Below are positions 9,053-17,125 of a stretch of DNA of 64,000 bases, piece after piece. Under the pieces are notes generated by a model. The model worked only from the letters and a program-made list of their open reading frames with translations. It searched no databases and was not told the DNA's origin. The position numbers and the translations under genes were made by a program. The DNA lies in assembly GCA_904420095.1 (NCBI GenBank), contig CAJFUB010000020.1, positions 1 through 64,000 on the forward strand, given 5' to 3'. Origin of the DNA: an uncultured Clostridia bacterium (GTDB lineage: Bacteria; Bacillota; Clostridia; UBA1212; UBA1255). Numbering within the stretch: the stretch's first letter is position 1; each line of letters begins with the position of its first letter.

Positions 9053-10035
9053 TGAGTATTAAATCATACGCGCAGGCGATCAGAGACGTGATCGCCGAAG
9101 AAATGAGACGCGACGGAAAGGTCTTTATCATGGGAGAGGATATTGCCGAGCAGGGCGGAATTTTCGGATGCACCAGAGGCTTGATCGATGAATTCGGCCC
9201 TGAGCGCGTAAGGAATACGCCGATCTCCGAGGCAGGCTTCTGCGGCGCGGGGCTTGGCGCGGCGTGCGCGGGAATGCGTCCGATCATTGAACTGATGTAC
9301 ATGGATTTTACGCTGGTTGCGATGGATCAGATTATCAACCAAATTGCAAAAACAAGATATATTTTCGGAGGGAAGGCCGTCATCCCGCTTGTCATCCGGG
9401 GACAGCAGGGCGTGGGGCGCGGCAACGCGGCGACGCATTCGCAGTCAATGGAGGCCGTTTTCCTGCATTTTCCCGGTCTGAAGGTTGCGATGCCTTCGGA
9501 CGCAAGCGATGCGGCGGGACTGCTGCGGACCGCGATCCGTGACGACAATCCGGTGATGTTCTTTGAGCATAAGGCTTTATATACATCAAAATGCGAGGTT
9601 GATGACTCCCCGGATTTTTCAGTGCCGTTCGGGAAGGCCCGGATTTTGCGCGAGGGAACAGACGTGACGATCATCGCTACGCATACGTATGTGCAGAAGT
9701 CTTTAAATGTAGCGGAAAAATTGGCGGCTGAGGGGATTTCTGCCGAGGTAATCGATCCGCGTACGCTCGTGCCGATGGACTGGGACGCCATGGCGGCCTC
9801 CGTGGAAAAAACAGGGCGCGCCGTTGTTGTGCATGAAGCGCACCGCACAGGCGGCGTCGGCGCCGAAATTGCGGCCGAGCTTTCTGAGCGGACGTTCCGG
9901 TATCTCGACAGTCCGATCCTGCGGCTGGGCGCGAAGTCCTGCCCGCTCCCGTTTAACCTTGGCCTGGAAAACGCCGTCGTTCCCCAGGAGTCCGATATTT
10001 ATGCGGCCTGCAAAAGGGCGCTGTATCAAGCGTAA
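9052..10035 (+). CDS. Thiamine-dependent 2-oxoacid/acetoin dehydrogenase E1 beta subunit
   Basis: A 327-residue PdhB/AcoB-type subunit of normal length. It shows the transketolase pyrimidine-binding start (VFIMGEDIAEQGGIFG), RGQQGVGRGNAATHSQS in the middle and the C-terminal transketolase domain (IIATHTYV, IDPRTLVPMD, VVVHEAH). It forms an alpha2beta2 E1 with the preceding gene. No substrate-specific residue could be assigned by eye. Confidence 0.87.
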   Translation: MSIKSYAQAIRDVIAEEMRRDGKVFIMGEDIAEQGGIFGCTRGLIDEFGPERVRNTPISEAGFCGAGLGAACAGMRPIIELMYMDFTLVAMDQIINQIAKTRYIFGGKAVIPLVIRGQQGVGRGNAATHSQSMEAVFLHFPGLKVAMPSDASDAAGLLRTAIRDDNPVMFFEHKALYTSKCEVDDSPDFSVPFGKARILREGTDVTIIATHTYVQKSLNVAEKLAAEGISAEVIDPRTLVPMDWDAMAASVEKTGRAVVVHEAHRTGGVGAEIAAELSERTFRYLDSPILRLGAKSCPLPFNLGLENAVVPQESDIYAACKRALYQA

Positions 10036-10059
10036 GGAACGCGGGGAGGTCGATCGATT

Positions 10060-10878
10060 TTGATTCAGAACATTATTTTGCCAAAACAGGGGCTTCAGAT
10101 GACGGAGGGCTTTATTACCCGATGGCTGCATAAGGAGGGCGACAGGATTCGGGCAGGAGAGCCGCTCTTTGAAATGGAGACGGATAAGCTCGTGATTACC
10201 ATCGATGCGGCATATTCGGGAACGCTTCTGAAAATATTGTACCCGGAAGGCTCCACAGTCCCGATTACAACGGTGATTGCCTATGTGGGCGAGGAGGGAG
10301 ATTCCATACCGGAGGCGCCGGTTCCGGCTGCTCCGGAAAACGAGGTGCCCGCCGCCGTCCCCGCAGAGCCTCGCGCGGAACAGCCGAAAGCGCCCGCAAA
10401 ACGGGCGGAACGCCTCTTCGCTACGCCGCGTGCGAAAACGACCGCCGCTGAGCACGGCGTCGATCTGCGCGGTATTGTGCCCTCGGGTCCGGACGGGCTG
10501 ATTATAGAGCGGGACGTGCTTGCGCATATGCGCGGCGCCGGCGGACCGATTTCCGGAGCCGCGCCGTGTATTCTTTCCGCGCAGATATCTCTTTTCCGGG
10601 ACGAAGCGGTATCCCCGGAGACGATCCTCCGGCTTGCCTATCAGAAAGCGGCGGAACAGACGGGCCTTTCCTGCAGCGCGGAGCCCTGCATAAGAATCCC
10701 GGAAAACGGCGCGCTGAATTTTTGCCTGCTTCCATCTCCGGAGCCGCAGCTTACGCTGAGCGGCGGCAGTCTGACGCTTGCCTTTTACACCGAGGAACCG
10801 AAGGAGGAATCCGTTCTCGAATTCTTCCGGCTCCTCTGCCTCTTTGCGGAAAAGCCCTGGCTTGCCGCAGTAAAATAA
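10060..10878 (+). CDS. Shortened lipoyl-domain E2-like protein
   Basis: The 272-residue protein starts at TTG behind GGGAGG. Residues 1-78 form a lipoyl domain with the lipoylation lysine Lys43 in METDKLVI. A Pro/Ala-rich linker follows, then a peripheral subunit-binding domain at about 117-157 (LFATPRAKTTAAEHGVDL). The remaining ~110 residues occupy the place of the acyltransferase core (normally ~230) but lack the HxxxDG catalytic motif; only a C-terminal stretch resembling the end of the core (FFRLLCLFAEKPWL) remains. It can probably carry acyl groups for E1 but may not transfer them to CoA. No E3 gene is nearby. Confidence 0.8.
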   Translation: MIQNIILPKQGLQMTEGFITRWLHKEGDRIRAGEPLFEMETDKLVITIDAAYSGTLLKILYPEGSTVPITTVIAYVGEEGDSIPEAPVPAAPENEVPAAVPAEPRAEQPKAPAKRAERLFATPRAKTTAAEHGVDLRGIVPSGPDGLIIERDVLAHMRGAGGPISGAAPCILSAQISLFRDEAVSPETILRLAYQKAAEQTGLSCSAEPCIRIPENGALNFCLLPSPEPQLTLSGGSLTLAFYTEEPKEESVLEFFRLLCLFAEKPWLAAVK

Positions 10879-10882
10879 GACG

Positions 10883-11305
10883 ATGAAAACGTGGGAAATT
10901 TTAATCATTGATGGACAAGGCGGGAAAATCGGCTCCCAGGTGATTTCGATGATCCGGGACCGTTTGCCTGAATATTCGATTTCGATCACCGCGGTCGGGA
11001 CAAACAGCATTGCGACCGCCGCAATGCTGAAGGCCGGCGCGGATTTTGCCGCTACGGGCGAAAACCCCGTGGCTGTCGCATCACGGAGCGCAGACGTCAT
11101 CATAGGTCCGCTCGGCATTGTCATTGCGGATGCGCTGATCGGCGAGGTGACGGCTGAAATGGCCGTCTCGGTCGGACGCAGTCCTGCCGCTAAAATCCTG
11201 ATTCCCGTCAATAAATGCGGGAATCTTGTTGCGGGCGTGGAGGGCCTGAACACAACGGAGCTGCTTGCCGACGTGATTGTAAAGCTGAAAGGCTTATTCG
11301 CGTGA
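10883..11305 (+). CDS. DUF3842 family protein
   Basis: A 140-residue protein with an N-terminal nucleotide-binding-like strand-loop (LIIDGQGGKIGSQVI), a TNSIATAAMLKAGAD segment and a conserved end around NKCGNLVAGVEG. It matches my memory of DUF3842, a family of unknown function. It is the last gene of the catabolic operon, 4 nt after the E2-like gene, with a weak ribosome binding site that suggests coupling. Nothing in the sequence assigns a reaction. Confidence 0.7.
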   Translation: MKTWEILIIDGQGGKIGSQVISMIRDRLPEYSISITAVGTNSIATAAMLKAGADFAATGENPVAVASRSADVIIGPLGIVIADALIGEVTAEMAVSVGRSPAAKILIPVNKCGNLVAGVEGLNTTELLADVIVKLKGLFA

Positions 11306-11314
11306 AAAACGATA

Positions 11315-11343
11315 TTGACGGTATTGATTTATATATTTATAAT
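11315..11343 (+). promoter_or_regulatory. Strong promoter of the ABC transporter operon
   Basis: TTGACG at 11315-11320, a 17-nt spacer and a consensus TATAAT at 11338-11343. A leader of about 110 nt follows, with a direct repeat ACAGTAT-TA-ACAGTAT that could be an operator half-site pair. The transporter is therefore transcribed independently of the upstream operon. Confidence 0.75.
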
Positions 11344-11461
11344 GGTGATACAGTATTAACAGTATAAGACCATAAGGCTCAGGCTGATCCGCGGCGGCCG
11401 TATCTATAATATATGTCTGAAGAAGGACTTGTTGTCGGATAAATTATAAGGAATTTTTCGC

Positions 11462-12541
11462 ATGAGGAAAATCATTACCGTCCTAATTCATCAAATCAGA
11501 CTGAATATAGCGCATTGCAAGGCTATATTCAGTCTTTATATCGTTTCGTTGATCGTAATCAATTATATCGTCTGCTTTTTATACGGAGCGTTTAATATCC
11601 ATATCCTTGAAAAAAGAAGCGAGAACTTAGCAAAATGCACGTATATGATTGATTATAAAAATCCTGAAAAATTTGAGAATGTACAGAAATTAAAAAGCAT
11701 AAATTACGTTGGCAACAGCAGATTTTACATATATGAATCTCTTTTTGAGACGGAAGAGAATTTTTTCAGGATCCGCTCCTCCGAAACGTCTGAACTGCCC
11801 GAGAATCTTCTTCTTGCGGCGGGACGGCGCAATTTTACGGAAACAGAATTAACGGGCGATGTAAAAAGCGCGATTGTCTCTCCCAATCTGGGAAAGCTCG
11901 GCGACCGGATCTCATTATCGGCAGACGATCAATATCTGGTTGTCGGAGTGCTTGACACGCCGCAGGAAAATTTATTTTACATTCCGTTTCGTACGTATCA
12001 AGAATTGAATCTGGACGTTCATCGTTTTACTTATATCGTAAAGAATAAACTTACGGCGAAAGAGCAGGAGGAGATGCTTCATGCAATAGACGACAGTAAT
12101 ATTAATATGATTTCCTTTTATAATTCGGCCGAACAGGAAATGAAGCAGGCGGTGCTGGAACGCGCCGGCTTTACGATTATATTTATTGTTATAAATTTTT
12201 CTTTTCTTTTCCTGCTGCAGTTTATCTCAGATAAAACAAAAAAATCCTATATTCTTTATGGGATTTTAGGCGCGGAGCGCAGTACCATTTTTCTTATTTT
12301 ATACATCGAAAGAATCTTTTACGTATCGCTCACGATGATTTTTTCCTCCCTCCTGCATTTTGTCACAAAAGATGCGTTTCATAAAATCATGAATTTACCT
12401 GGAAGTAAGATGGAATTCGTGGATTACGTCGTAATCAATCTGATTGAAATCGTCTCTGTTTTTATTGTAAGTCTGCCTTTTGTGATTTCTTTTTTCAAAA
12501 AATCATATACGACGATTTTAAAAGAAAATCAAATGACATGA
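11462..12541 (+). CDS. FtsX-like ABC transporter permease
   Basis: A 359-residue membrane protein with one transmembrane segment near the N-terminus (about 22-45), a ~190-residue extracytoplasmic region and three transmembrane segments at the C-terminus. That is the MacB/FtsX-type topology used in export, or in sensing and resistance to peptides. It is the first of a permease-permease-ATPase set. AT content and ATA/AAA codon use are higher than in the preceding operon. An extracytoplasmic-peptide exporter or a mechanotransmission system is likely; the substrate is unknown. Confidence 0.7.
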   Translation: MRKIITVLIHQIRLNIAHCKAIFSLYIVSLIVINYIVCFLYGAFNIHILEKRSENLAKCTYMIDYKNPEKFENVQKLKSINYVGNSRFYIYESLFETEENFFRIRSSETSELPENLLLAAGRRNFTETELTGDVKSAIVSPNLGKLGDRISLSADDQYLVVGVLDTPQENLFYIPFRTYQELNLDVHRFTYIVKNKLTAKEQEEMLHAIDDSNINMISFYNSAEQEMKQAVLERAGFTIIFIVINFSFLFLLQFISDKTKKSYILYGILGAERSTIFLILYIERIFYVSLTMIFSSLLHFVTKDAFHKIMNLPGSKMEFVDYVVINLIEIVSVFIVSLPFVISFFKKSYTTILKENQMT

Positions 12542-12557
12542 AAAGGACGATCGCTCT

Positions 12558-13703
12558 ATGAAAACAGCATTTATGCTCATATTAAAATTTTATCATAAAA
12601 TTAAATTAAATTCTGCGCTGCTTGCCGGTGTTTTCTTCATCGCACAGCTGAGTCTTTTGTTTTTGTCGAATACTTTGGCGGATACCGTATCGATACAAAG
12701 GGCGTATCACCGGATCCCCGGAATCGAGCATTCCATTTACTATTATGAAGCGGGAAGCATGTATGATCCGGATGCAGCCATAAAAAAGCTGCCTGATTTT
12801 ACCGCGGATCAAAATATAAAATATTTGTTTCAGTGTTATGCGGCCGGCAGCGCCGAGATGGGCGGGGAAGAGCTTCCTGTTTTTGTTATGAATGAAGAAC
12901 TGGTTTCCTCCGTCTGCAAGCTGGATTATGACGCTTCGGAAAGTACGAGGGCCGTTCTTTCCGGAAAGCTGCGGGAAAGTCCCAAAAAGGGAAATGAGAT
13001 TCAGCTGACCGTCAGAAACAAAAGCGGAAGTCATCAGCTGGATGTATCCATTGCGGAAATATTATCGCAAGAAGACGCTTATTTACCCTACTTTCATATT
13101 GGAGGCAGCGGGATCTCGATCTATAACATATTCCAACAAATAGATGGCGTTATTTTGCTTGACAACGGTACGCTTACAGAACGTCTGGGACTTACTGAAA
13201 CGGAGCTTTATCCAAACGGGATCCTTGTATTTGATGCGCAGGCAGAGGGCGGGCAGGCGGCTGTCTTCGATGCGCTGCAGGAAAACGGGTACTTCTACAA
13301 AACATATGAAGCCATTCTGAAAGACTCGGAAAAAATCACGCAGGAAAACCTCAGCAGCGCTTTGCCGCTTCCGCTGCTGGCGCTGACGCTGTCTTTCTTA
13401 CTTTCCGTTTCTTTGACGGTGCTGTTTATTCATATGAAAAGCAGAACTTTTATGATATATTATATTCTGGGGCTTAGTAAAATAAAAAGTTATTTTTTGA
13501 TTTGGGGAGCGATCGGGCTTCTCTGTTTTCTCCCTCTTGCAGTAAATCTTGTGATCGTCTGCTGCAGTGCGTGTTCTGCCCTTGACTTTATCGTATTGTT
13601 TTTGTATTTTCTGATGATTTCTGCAATCGCGCTGCTTTCTGCCGCGCTGTTCTACCGCCGGAAATCGATTATTGCTCTGAAAACGAAGGAGGCCGAGCTA
13701 TGA
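12558..13703 (+). CDS. FtsX-like ABC transporter permease, second subunit
   Basis: A 381-residue protein with the same layout as the upstream permease: one N-terminal membrane segment (about 18-40), a long extracytoplasmic domain and three C-terminal segments in the last ~115 residues. Sequence similarity to its partner is low by eye, so the two probably form a heterodimer. The ATG follows a weak GGACGATCG site 14 nt after the previous gene, and its stop overlaps the ATPase start. Confidence 0.7.
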   Translation: MKTAFMLILKFYHKIKLNSALLAGVFFIAQLSLLFLSNTLADTVSIQRAYHRIPGIEHSIYYYEAGSMYDPDAAIKKLPDFTADQNIKYLFQCYAAGSAEMGGEELPVFVMNEELVSSVCKLDYDASESTRAVLSGKLRESPKKGNEIQLTVRNKSGSHQLDVSIAEILSQEDAYLPYFHIGGSGISIYNIFQQIDGVILLDNGTLTERLGLTETELYPNGILVFDAQAEGGQAAVFDALQENGYFYKTYEAILKDSEKITQENLSSALPLPLLALTLSFLLSVSLTVLFIHMKSRTFMIYYILGLSKIKSYFLIWGAIGLLCFLPLAVNLVIVCCSACSALDFIVLFLYFLMISAIALLSAALFYRRKSIIALKTKEAEL

Positions 13704-14404
13704 ATCTCATTTCTTTTCATAATATAATAAAAAGCTATCCGCTGGGAAAAGAAAGGTATACGGCGCTGCATGAGATTTCTTTTGAAATCCGGGAGGGGGA
13801 ATTGATTGCCGTTACGGGAGCCTCCGGATCAGGGAAGACGACGCTGCTGAATCTGATTGGCCTGCTGGACACCTACGACGCGGGCGAGTATTTTTTCCAG
13901 AACGAAAACGTGGGAAAGCTGAGCGACAGAAGGAAGGCGGAGCTTCGGAACAGAAGCATCGGATTCGTTTTCCAGGAATATGAATTGCTGAATAATGAAA
14001 CAGCGCTCTATAACGTATCGCTTCCGATGTACTTTAGTAAAACGAAAGTTTCCCGTATCCGGAAAACTGCCGAAGAAATGCTCCGCAAAGTCGGCCTGCC
14101 CGAAACGCATTTCAAAAAGCAGGTAAAATGCATGTCCGGCGGAGAGCGGCAGCGCGTGGCGATCGCCAGAGCGCTGGCGAATGATCCGCAGATCATCCTG
14201 GCAGACGAACCGACCGGCTCTCTGGACAGTCAAAGCGCGGACGCTGTGGCGGAAATTCTGATAAAGCTGAATGAAATGGGAAAAACGGTTGTAATTGTTA
14301 CACACAATCCGGCGCTTGCGGCAAAATGCAGACGGCAGATCGTTATGAAAGACGGAAGGCTTATAAGCGAATGTACGGCGCTCCGAGACGAAAAGACGAA
14401 GTAA
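13700..14404 (+). CDS. ABC transporter ATPase, LolD/MacB type
   Basis: A 234-residue ATPase with Walker A GASGSGKTT (about residues 37-45), a Q-loop in GFVFQEYELL, the signature MSGGERQR, Walker B ILADEPTGSLDS and an H-loop VTHNP. The LolD/MacB/SalX-like subgroup pairs with FtsX-like permeases, matching the two upstream genes. Four-nucleotide overlap with the preceding gene indicates coupling. Confidence 0.9.
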   Translation: MNLISFHNIIKSYPLGKERYTALHEISFEIREGELIAVTGASGSGKTTLLNLIGLLDTYDAGEYFFQNENVGKLSDRRKAELRNRSIGFVFQEYELLNNETALYNVSLPMYFSKTKVSRIRKTAEEMLRKVGLPETHFKKQVKCMSGGERQRVAIARALANDPQIILADEPTGSLDSQSADAVAEILIKLNEMGKTVVIVTHNPALAAKCRRQIVMKDGRLISECTALRDEKTK

Positions 14405-14426
14405 AAAAATTAGTGAAGTCGTGAGA

Positions 14427-14576
14427 TTTTTACTCAGGCCCCAAGAAGAGAGTAAAAATATTTCAGTCGGCAGAAAACAGAAAGTCTTGTGGATATTTTT
14501 ACTCGGTTGGCCATGGTAAAGTAAAAAATTAGTGGGGCATGAGATTTTTACTCAGGCCCCAAGAAGAGAGTAAAAA
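14427..14576. repeat. Three 32-nt inverted-repeat units (8-16-8), locus B, inside a near-duplicate
   Basis: Units TTTTTACT-N16-AGTAAAAA are at 14427-14458, 14496-14527 and 14545-14576. The first and third lie within a 41-nt block repeated without mismatch (14423-14463 and 14541-14581), and similarity extends upstream to 14401 and 14521. The middle unit keeps the arms but has a different 16-nt centre. The block follows the ABC ATPase stop directly and could also act as hairpins on the transcript. The same unit occurs twice at 123-215. Confidence 0.8.
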
Positions 14577-14607
14577 TATTTTTGAAACAAAAACTCAGAT
14601 ACCTGAC

Positions 14608-14642
14608 AAAAAAACGATGGCAAGCAAAAATGTCTGCCATCG
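14608..14642 (-). terminator. Rho-independent terminator of the M23 gene
   Basis: On the minus strand an 8-bp stem (CGATGGCA with TGCCATCG, 14615-14622 and 14635-14642) is followed by seven T residues (14608-14614). It lies ~150 nt after the M23 stop. Between the two, a minus-strand frame (14653-14817) encodes a hydrophobic segment but has no usable start codon. Confidence 0.8.
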
Positions 14643-14794
14643 CTGAAACAAATTATTCTTTGTACTTAGTACAGTTCATATTATATAGAACTATAATAAT
14701 TATTAGTGCGATAATCACAACGCCTGCGATGATTCCGCCTGCACCGCAGAGGACACACGCTTTATTATAAGTTCCTGACCTGCTTGCGTTGTTT

Positions 14795-15493
14795 TTATCC
14801 CCAATATTCCGTGGGATCTAATGGAATATTGTTTTCGATCAGTTCAAAATGGAGATGCGCTCCCTGCGCTTTTTCACAGAAGATGTCCTCTCCCACGGTT
14901 CCGATCACGTCGCCGGATTTTACTTCATTCCCGGGAAGCAGGCCGTCCGCCGTGCTTTGCAGGCCGCAGTAAATTGTGGTAAAGGTTTTTTCGTTGATAT
15001 CGTGATCGATCACGACCGTAAGACCGTATCTCGGATCTGATTTGACCGCGGATATTTTGCCGTTTGCAGCGGCTTTGATTTCCGTTCCGACATTTGCAGC
15101 GATGTCAACGCCGGAATGGGTGCGCCATTCCTGCAGCGTCGCATTGAATACGAGTTTTTTCGCGGCAAACTCTGTTTGAAGCTCTCCTTCCACAGGCTTT
15201 ACGATGGAAATGGTACCGGGTTCCTCGTTGTTTTCATTGTTGTTATTCTCGTTGTCGTCGATCGGCTTCGATGCAATTGTGGACTGCGGATTCGAGCCGT
15301 TCGGATTTTTCGTAGGCGTCGAAACGTCAGAGCGGTCTCCCGACGGCGTGCGGTACGCGGCAACGGGCTCGTCCGCTTCTTCATTGCTGAGATTAATGAT
15401 CGAAACGCCGGCCGCGATCACAGCGGCGAGACAGATCAGCGCGATAAAGATATAACCTTTGGATTTGAAAAATTCGAGAATCTTATCTTTCAT
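14795..15493 (-). CDS. spoIIQ: M23-family peptidase-fold protein, SpoIIQ-like
   Basis: A 232-residue protein with a cytoplasmic N-terminus, a single membrane segment (about 14-34), a Ser/Asn/Pro-rich low-complexity linker (40-95) and a C-terminal LytM/M23 domain. THSGVDIA has the first zinc-ligand His and Asp and HLHFEL the last His pair. In SpoIIQ of Bacillus and Clostridium the domain sits on the forespore membrane and forms the channel with SpoIIIAH. Size, topology and the sigma-F-like promoter upstream favour SpoIIQ over a vegetative autolysin. Confidence 0.75.
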   Translation of the reverse strand: MKDKILEFFKSKGYIFIALICLAAVIAAGVSIINLSNEEADEPVAAYRTPSGDRSDVSTPTKNPNGSNPQSTIASKPIDDNENNNNENNEEPGTISIVKPVEGELQTEFAAKKLVFNATLQEWRTHSGVDIAANVGTEIKAAANGKISAVKSDPRYGLTVVIDHDINEKTFTTIYCGLQSTADGLLPGNEVKSGDVIGTVGEDIFCEKAQGAHLHFELIENNIPLDPTEYWG

Positions 15494-15531
15494 GTATGAA
15501 GCTTCCTTTCACAGTAAATTGGTTTATGGGT

Positions 15532-15560
15532 ATTATTGCCGCGATCCATGAAAAATATTC
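15532..15560 (-). promoter_or_regulatory. Sigma-F/G-like promoter upstream of the M23 gene
   Basis: On the minus strand GAATA (15556-15560) is separated by 15 nt from GGCAATAAT (15532-15540). This fits the forespore consensus GYATA-N15-GGnnAnAnT with one mismatch in the -35. spoIIQ is a known sigma-F gene in Bacillus. The remainder of 15494-15804 holds no other gene that I can support. Confidence 0.5.
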
Positions 15561-15804
15561 CTGCCGGAGCAAGCATAAAATTTTTTATTTTGCAGGCGCC
15601 TTCTTCGCCGGGCGGAGCGAAATATTGTAATGCAAAGGCAAGAATCGTTCATGAATCCTTCCTATTACAGGAAATAATACGAAAATTGCCAGAATCTAAG
15701 GAATTTTATCTTGCAATCATTCTGTTAAAAATGTATCATAAAAGTCGTATGCATATTTACGGCATCAGACTCCAATCAAAGAATGAAAAACGGAGGAAAT
15801 TTGT

Positions 15805-17109
15805 ATGGCTGTCAAAGAAACGGTCCGATATTTCAGGGTTACGCCGCAGATTGTGCCGGCCGATCAGGAAACGACGGTTACGATTCAGAGCCTTGATCCC
15901 AAAAACGGGTTCCAGGACGGCAAAAGATACCGCCTTCGGTATTTTGCGGTTGACAGGAGCGACAATCTTTCCACGCCGCTGTGGCGCGAGCAGGAAGTCG
16001 TCGCTGCCGCCCGGTCGATTACCTTTACACAGCGCTTTTACGGAGAACAGGAGCATTACGTGGATATTGAAGGGATCGACGTCACAAAGAACCTCCGATT
16101 TTCCATTTATTCTCTTGCGCCGGATCTTTTCGGAAAGGTGCCCATGAAGGGCGATTTTCATATGCACAGCAACAATTCGGACGGCGCGGATTACGCGCCG
16201 CACGTCCCGGCCATGTGCCGCAAGATCGGCTTCGATTTTATGGCGCTTACGGATCACAGACTGTATGCTCCGTCGCTGGAAGCCATCGCGGCATACGAAG
16301 GCGTGCCGGTGGATTTGATCATGATGCCCGGGGAAGAGGTGCATCCGGAGGGCAATAATGTCCATATGATCAACTTCGGCGCCAAAATCAGCATTAATGA
16401 TTATATGCGTGAGCATCCGGCGGAATATGCCGAGGAGGTGCAGGAAATCCTGCGTACGGAAAAAAGCCTGCAGGAGGTTTCCGGAATGGGGCGCGAAATC
16501 TGCGCTTCCTGCATCTGGTGCTTCCGTAAGATTCGCGAAAACGGCGGTCTTGGTATTTTCTGCCACCCGTTCTGGTATATCCCGGAGGGCTGCCAGGATC
16601 TGAAAGAGGTCAACGAGTATCTGTTCCGTCATACGCCGCAGGATGCGGAGGAGCTGGTCGGAGGCTATTACAAAGAGCAGACGTTCAGCAACGACCTGGA
16701 AATTGCCCGCTTCCTGCAATCGTACTGGGAAGGAAACCGGCGGGGCATCGTCGGCGTCAGCGACGCTCATTCCACGGAGGGCGATGAGCTGTTTGGCTGG
16801 TATTATACTATCGTATTCGCAGACGAAGCGTGCGGCAGCGGCGTCATCGACGCCGTAAGGAACGGACGCAGCGTAGCCGTTACGCATTTGCCCGGAGAGA
16901 CGATGCATATTTACGGCGAATTCCGCCTTGTAAAATACGCGCAGTTCCTGGCGGCCAATTATTTTCCGCTGCATGACGAAATGTGTGCGGAAGAGGGCTA
17001 CCTGATGTACCAATATTGGTCGGGCTGCAAGGATCCGAATGCTGCGCAATGCCTCCGGCTCCTGCAGGGCCAGACAGGCAGGTATTACAAAAACGTTTTC
17101 GGTAAATAA
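15805..17109 (+). CDS. PHP-domain metallohydrolase (CehA/McbA-like)
   Basis: A 434-residue protein with an N-terminal beta-rich domain (about 1-110) and a PHP domain from about 115. The first metal motif is GDFHMHSNNSDG, followed by TDHRLYAP, GEEVH, FCHPFW and GVSDAHS, which supply the usual His/Asp cluster. PHP proteins of this branch are phosphoesterases or hydrolases; the substrate is unknown. GGAGG precedes the ATG by 8 nt. pheS starts 16 nt after the stop, suggesting co-transcription. Confidence 0.8.
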   Translation: MAVKETVRYFRVTPQIVPADQETTVTIQSLDPKNGFQDGKRYRLRYFAVDRSDNLSTPLWREQEVVAAARSITFTQRFYGEQEHYVDIEGIDVTKNLRFSIYSLAPDLFGKVPMKGDFHMHSNNSDGADYAPHVPAMCRKIGFDFMALTDHRLYAPSLEAIAAYEGVPVDLIMMPGEEVHPEGNNVHMINFGAKISINDYMREHPAEYAEEVQEILRTEKSLQEVSGMGREICASCIWCFRKIRENGGLGIFCHPFWYIPEGCQDLKEVNEYLFRHTPQDAEELVGGYYKEQTFSNDLEIARFLQSYWEGNRRGIVGVSDAHSTEGDELFGWYYTIVFADEACGSGVIDAVRNGRSVAVTHLPGETMHIYGEFRLVKYAQFLAANYFPLHDEMCAEEGYLMYQYWSGCKDPNAAQCLRLLQGQTGRYYKNVFGK

Positions 17110-17125
17110 GGAGGATTAATATTAT

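Noticed and set aside
14582-14770. 62-codon plus-strand frame after the ABC ATPase
   Set aside because: It starts in the repeat block, crosses the minus-strand terminator at 14608-14642 and has no ribosome binding site.
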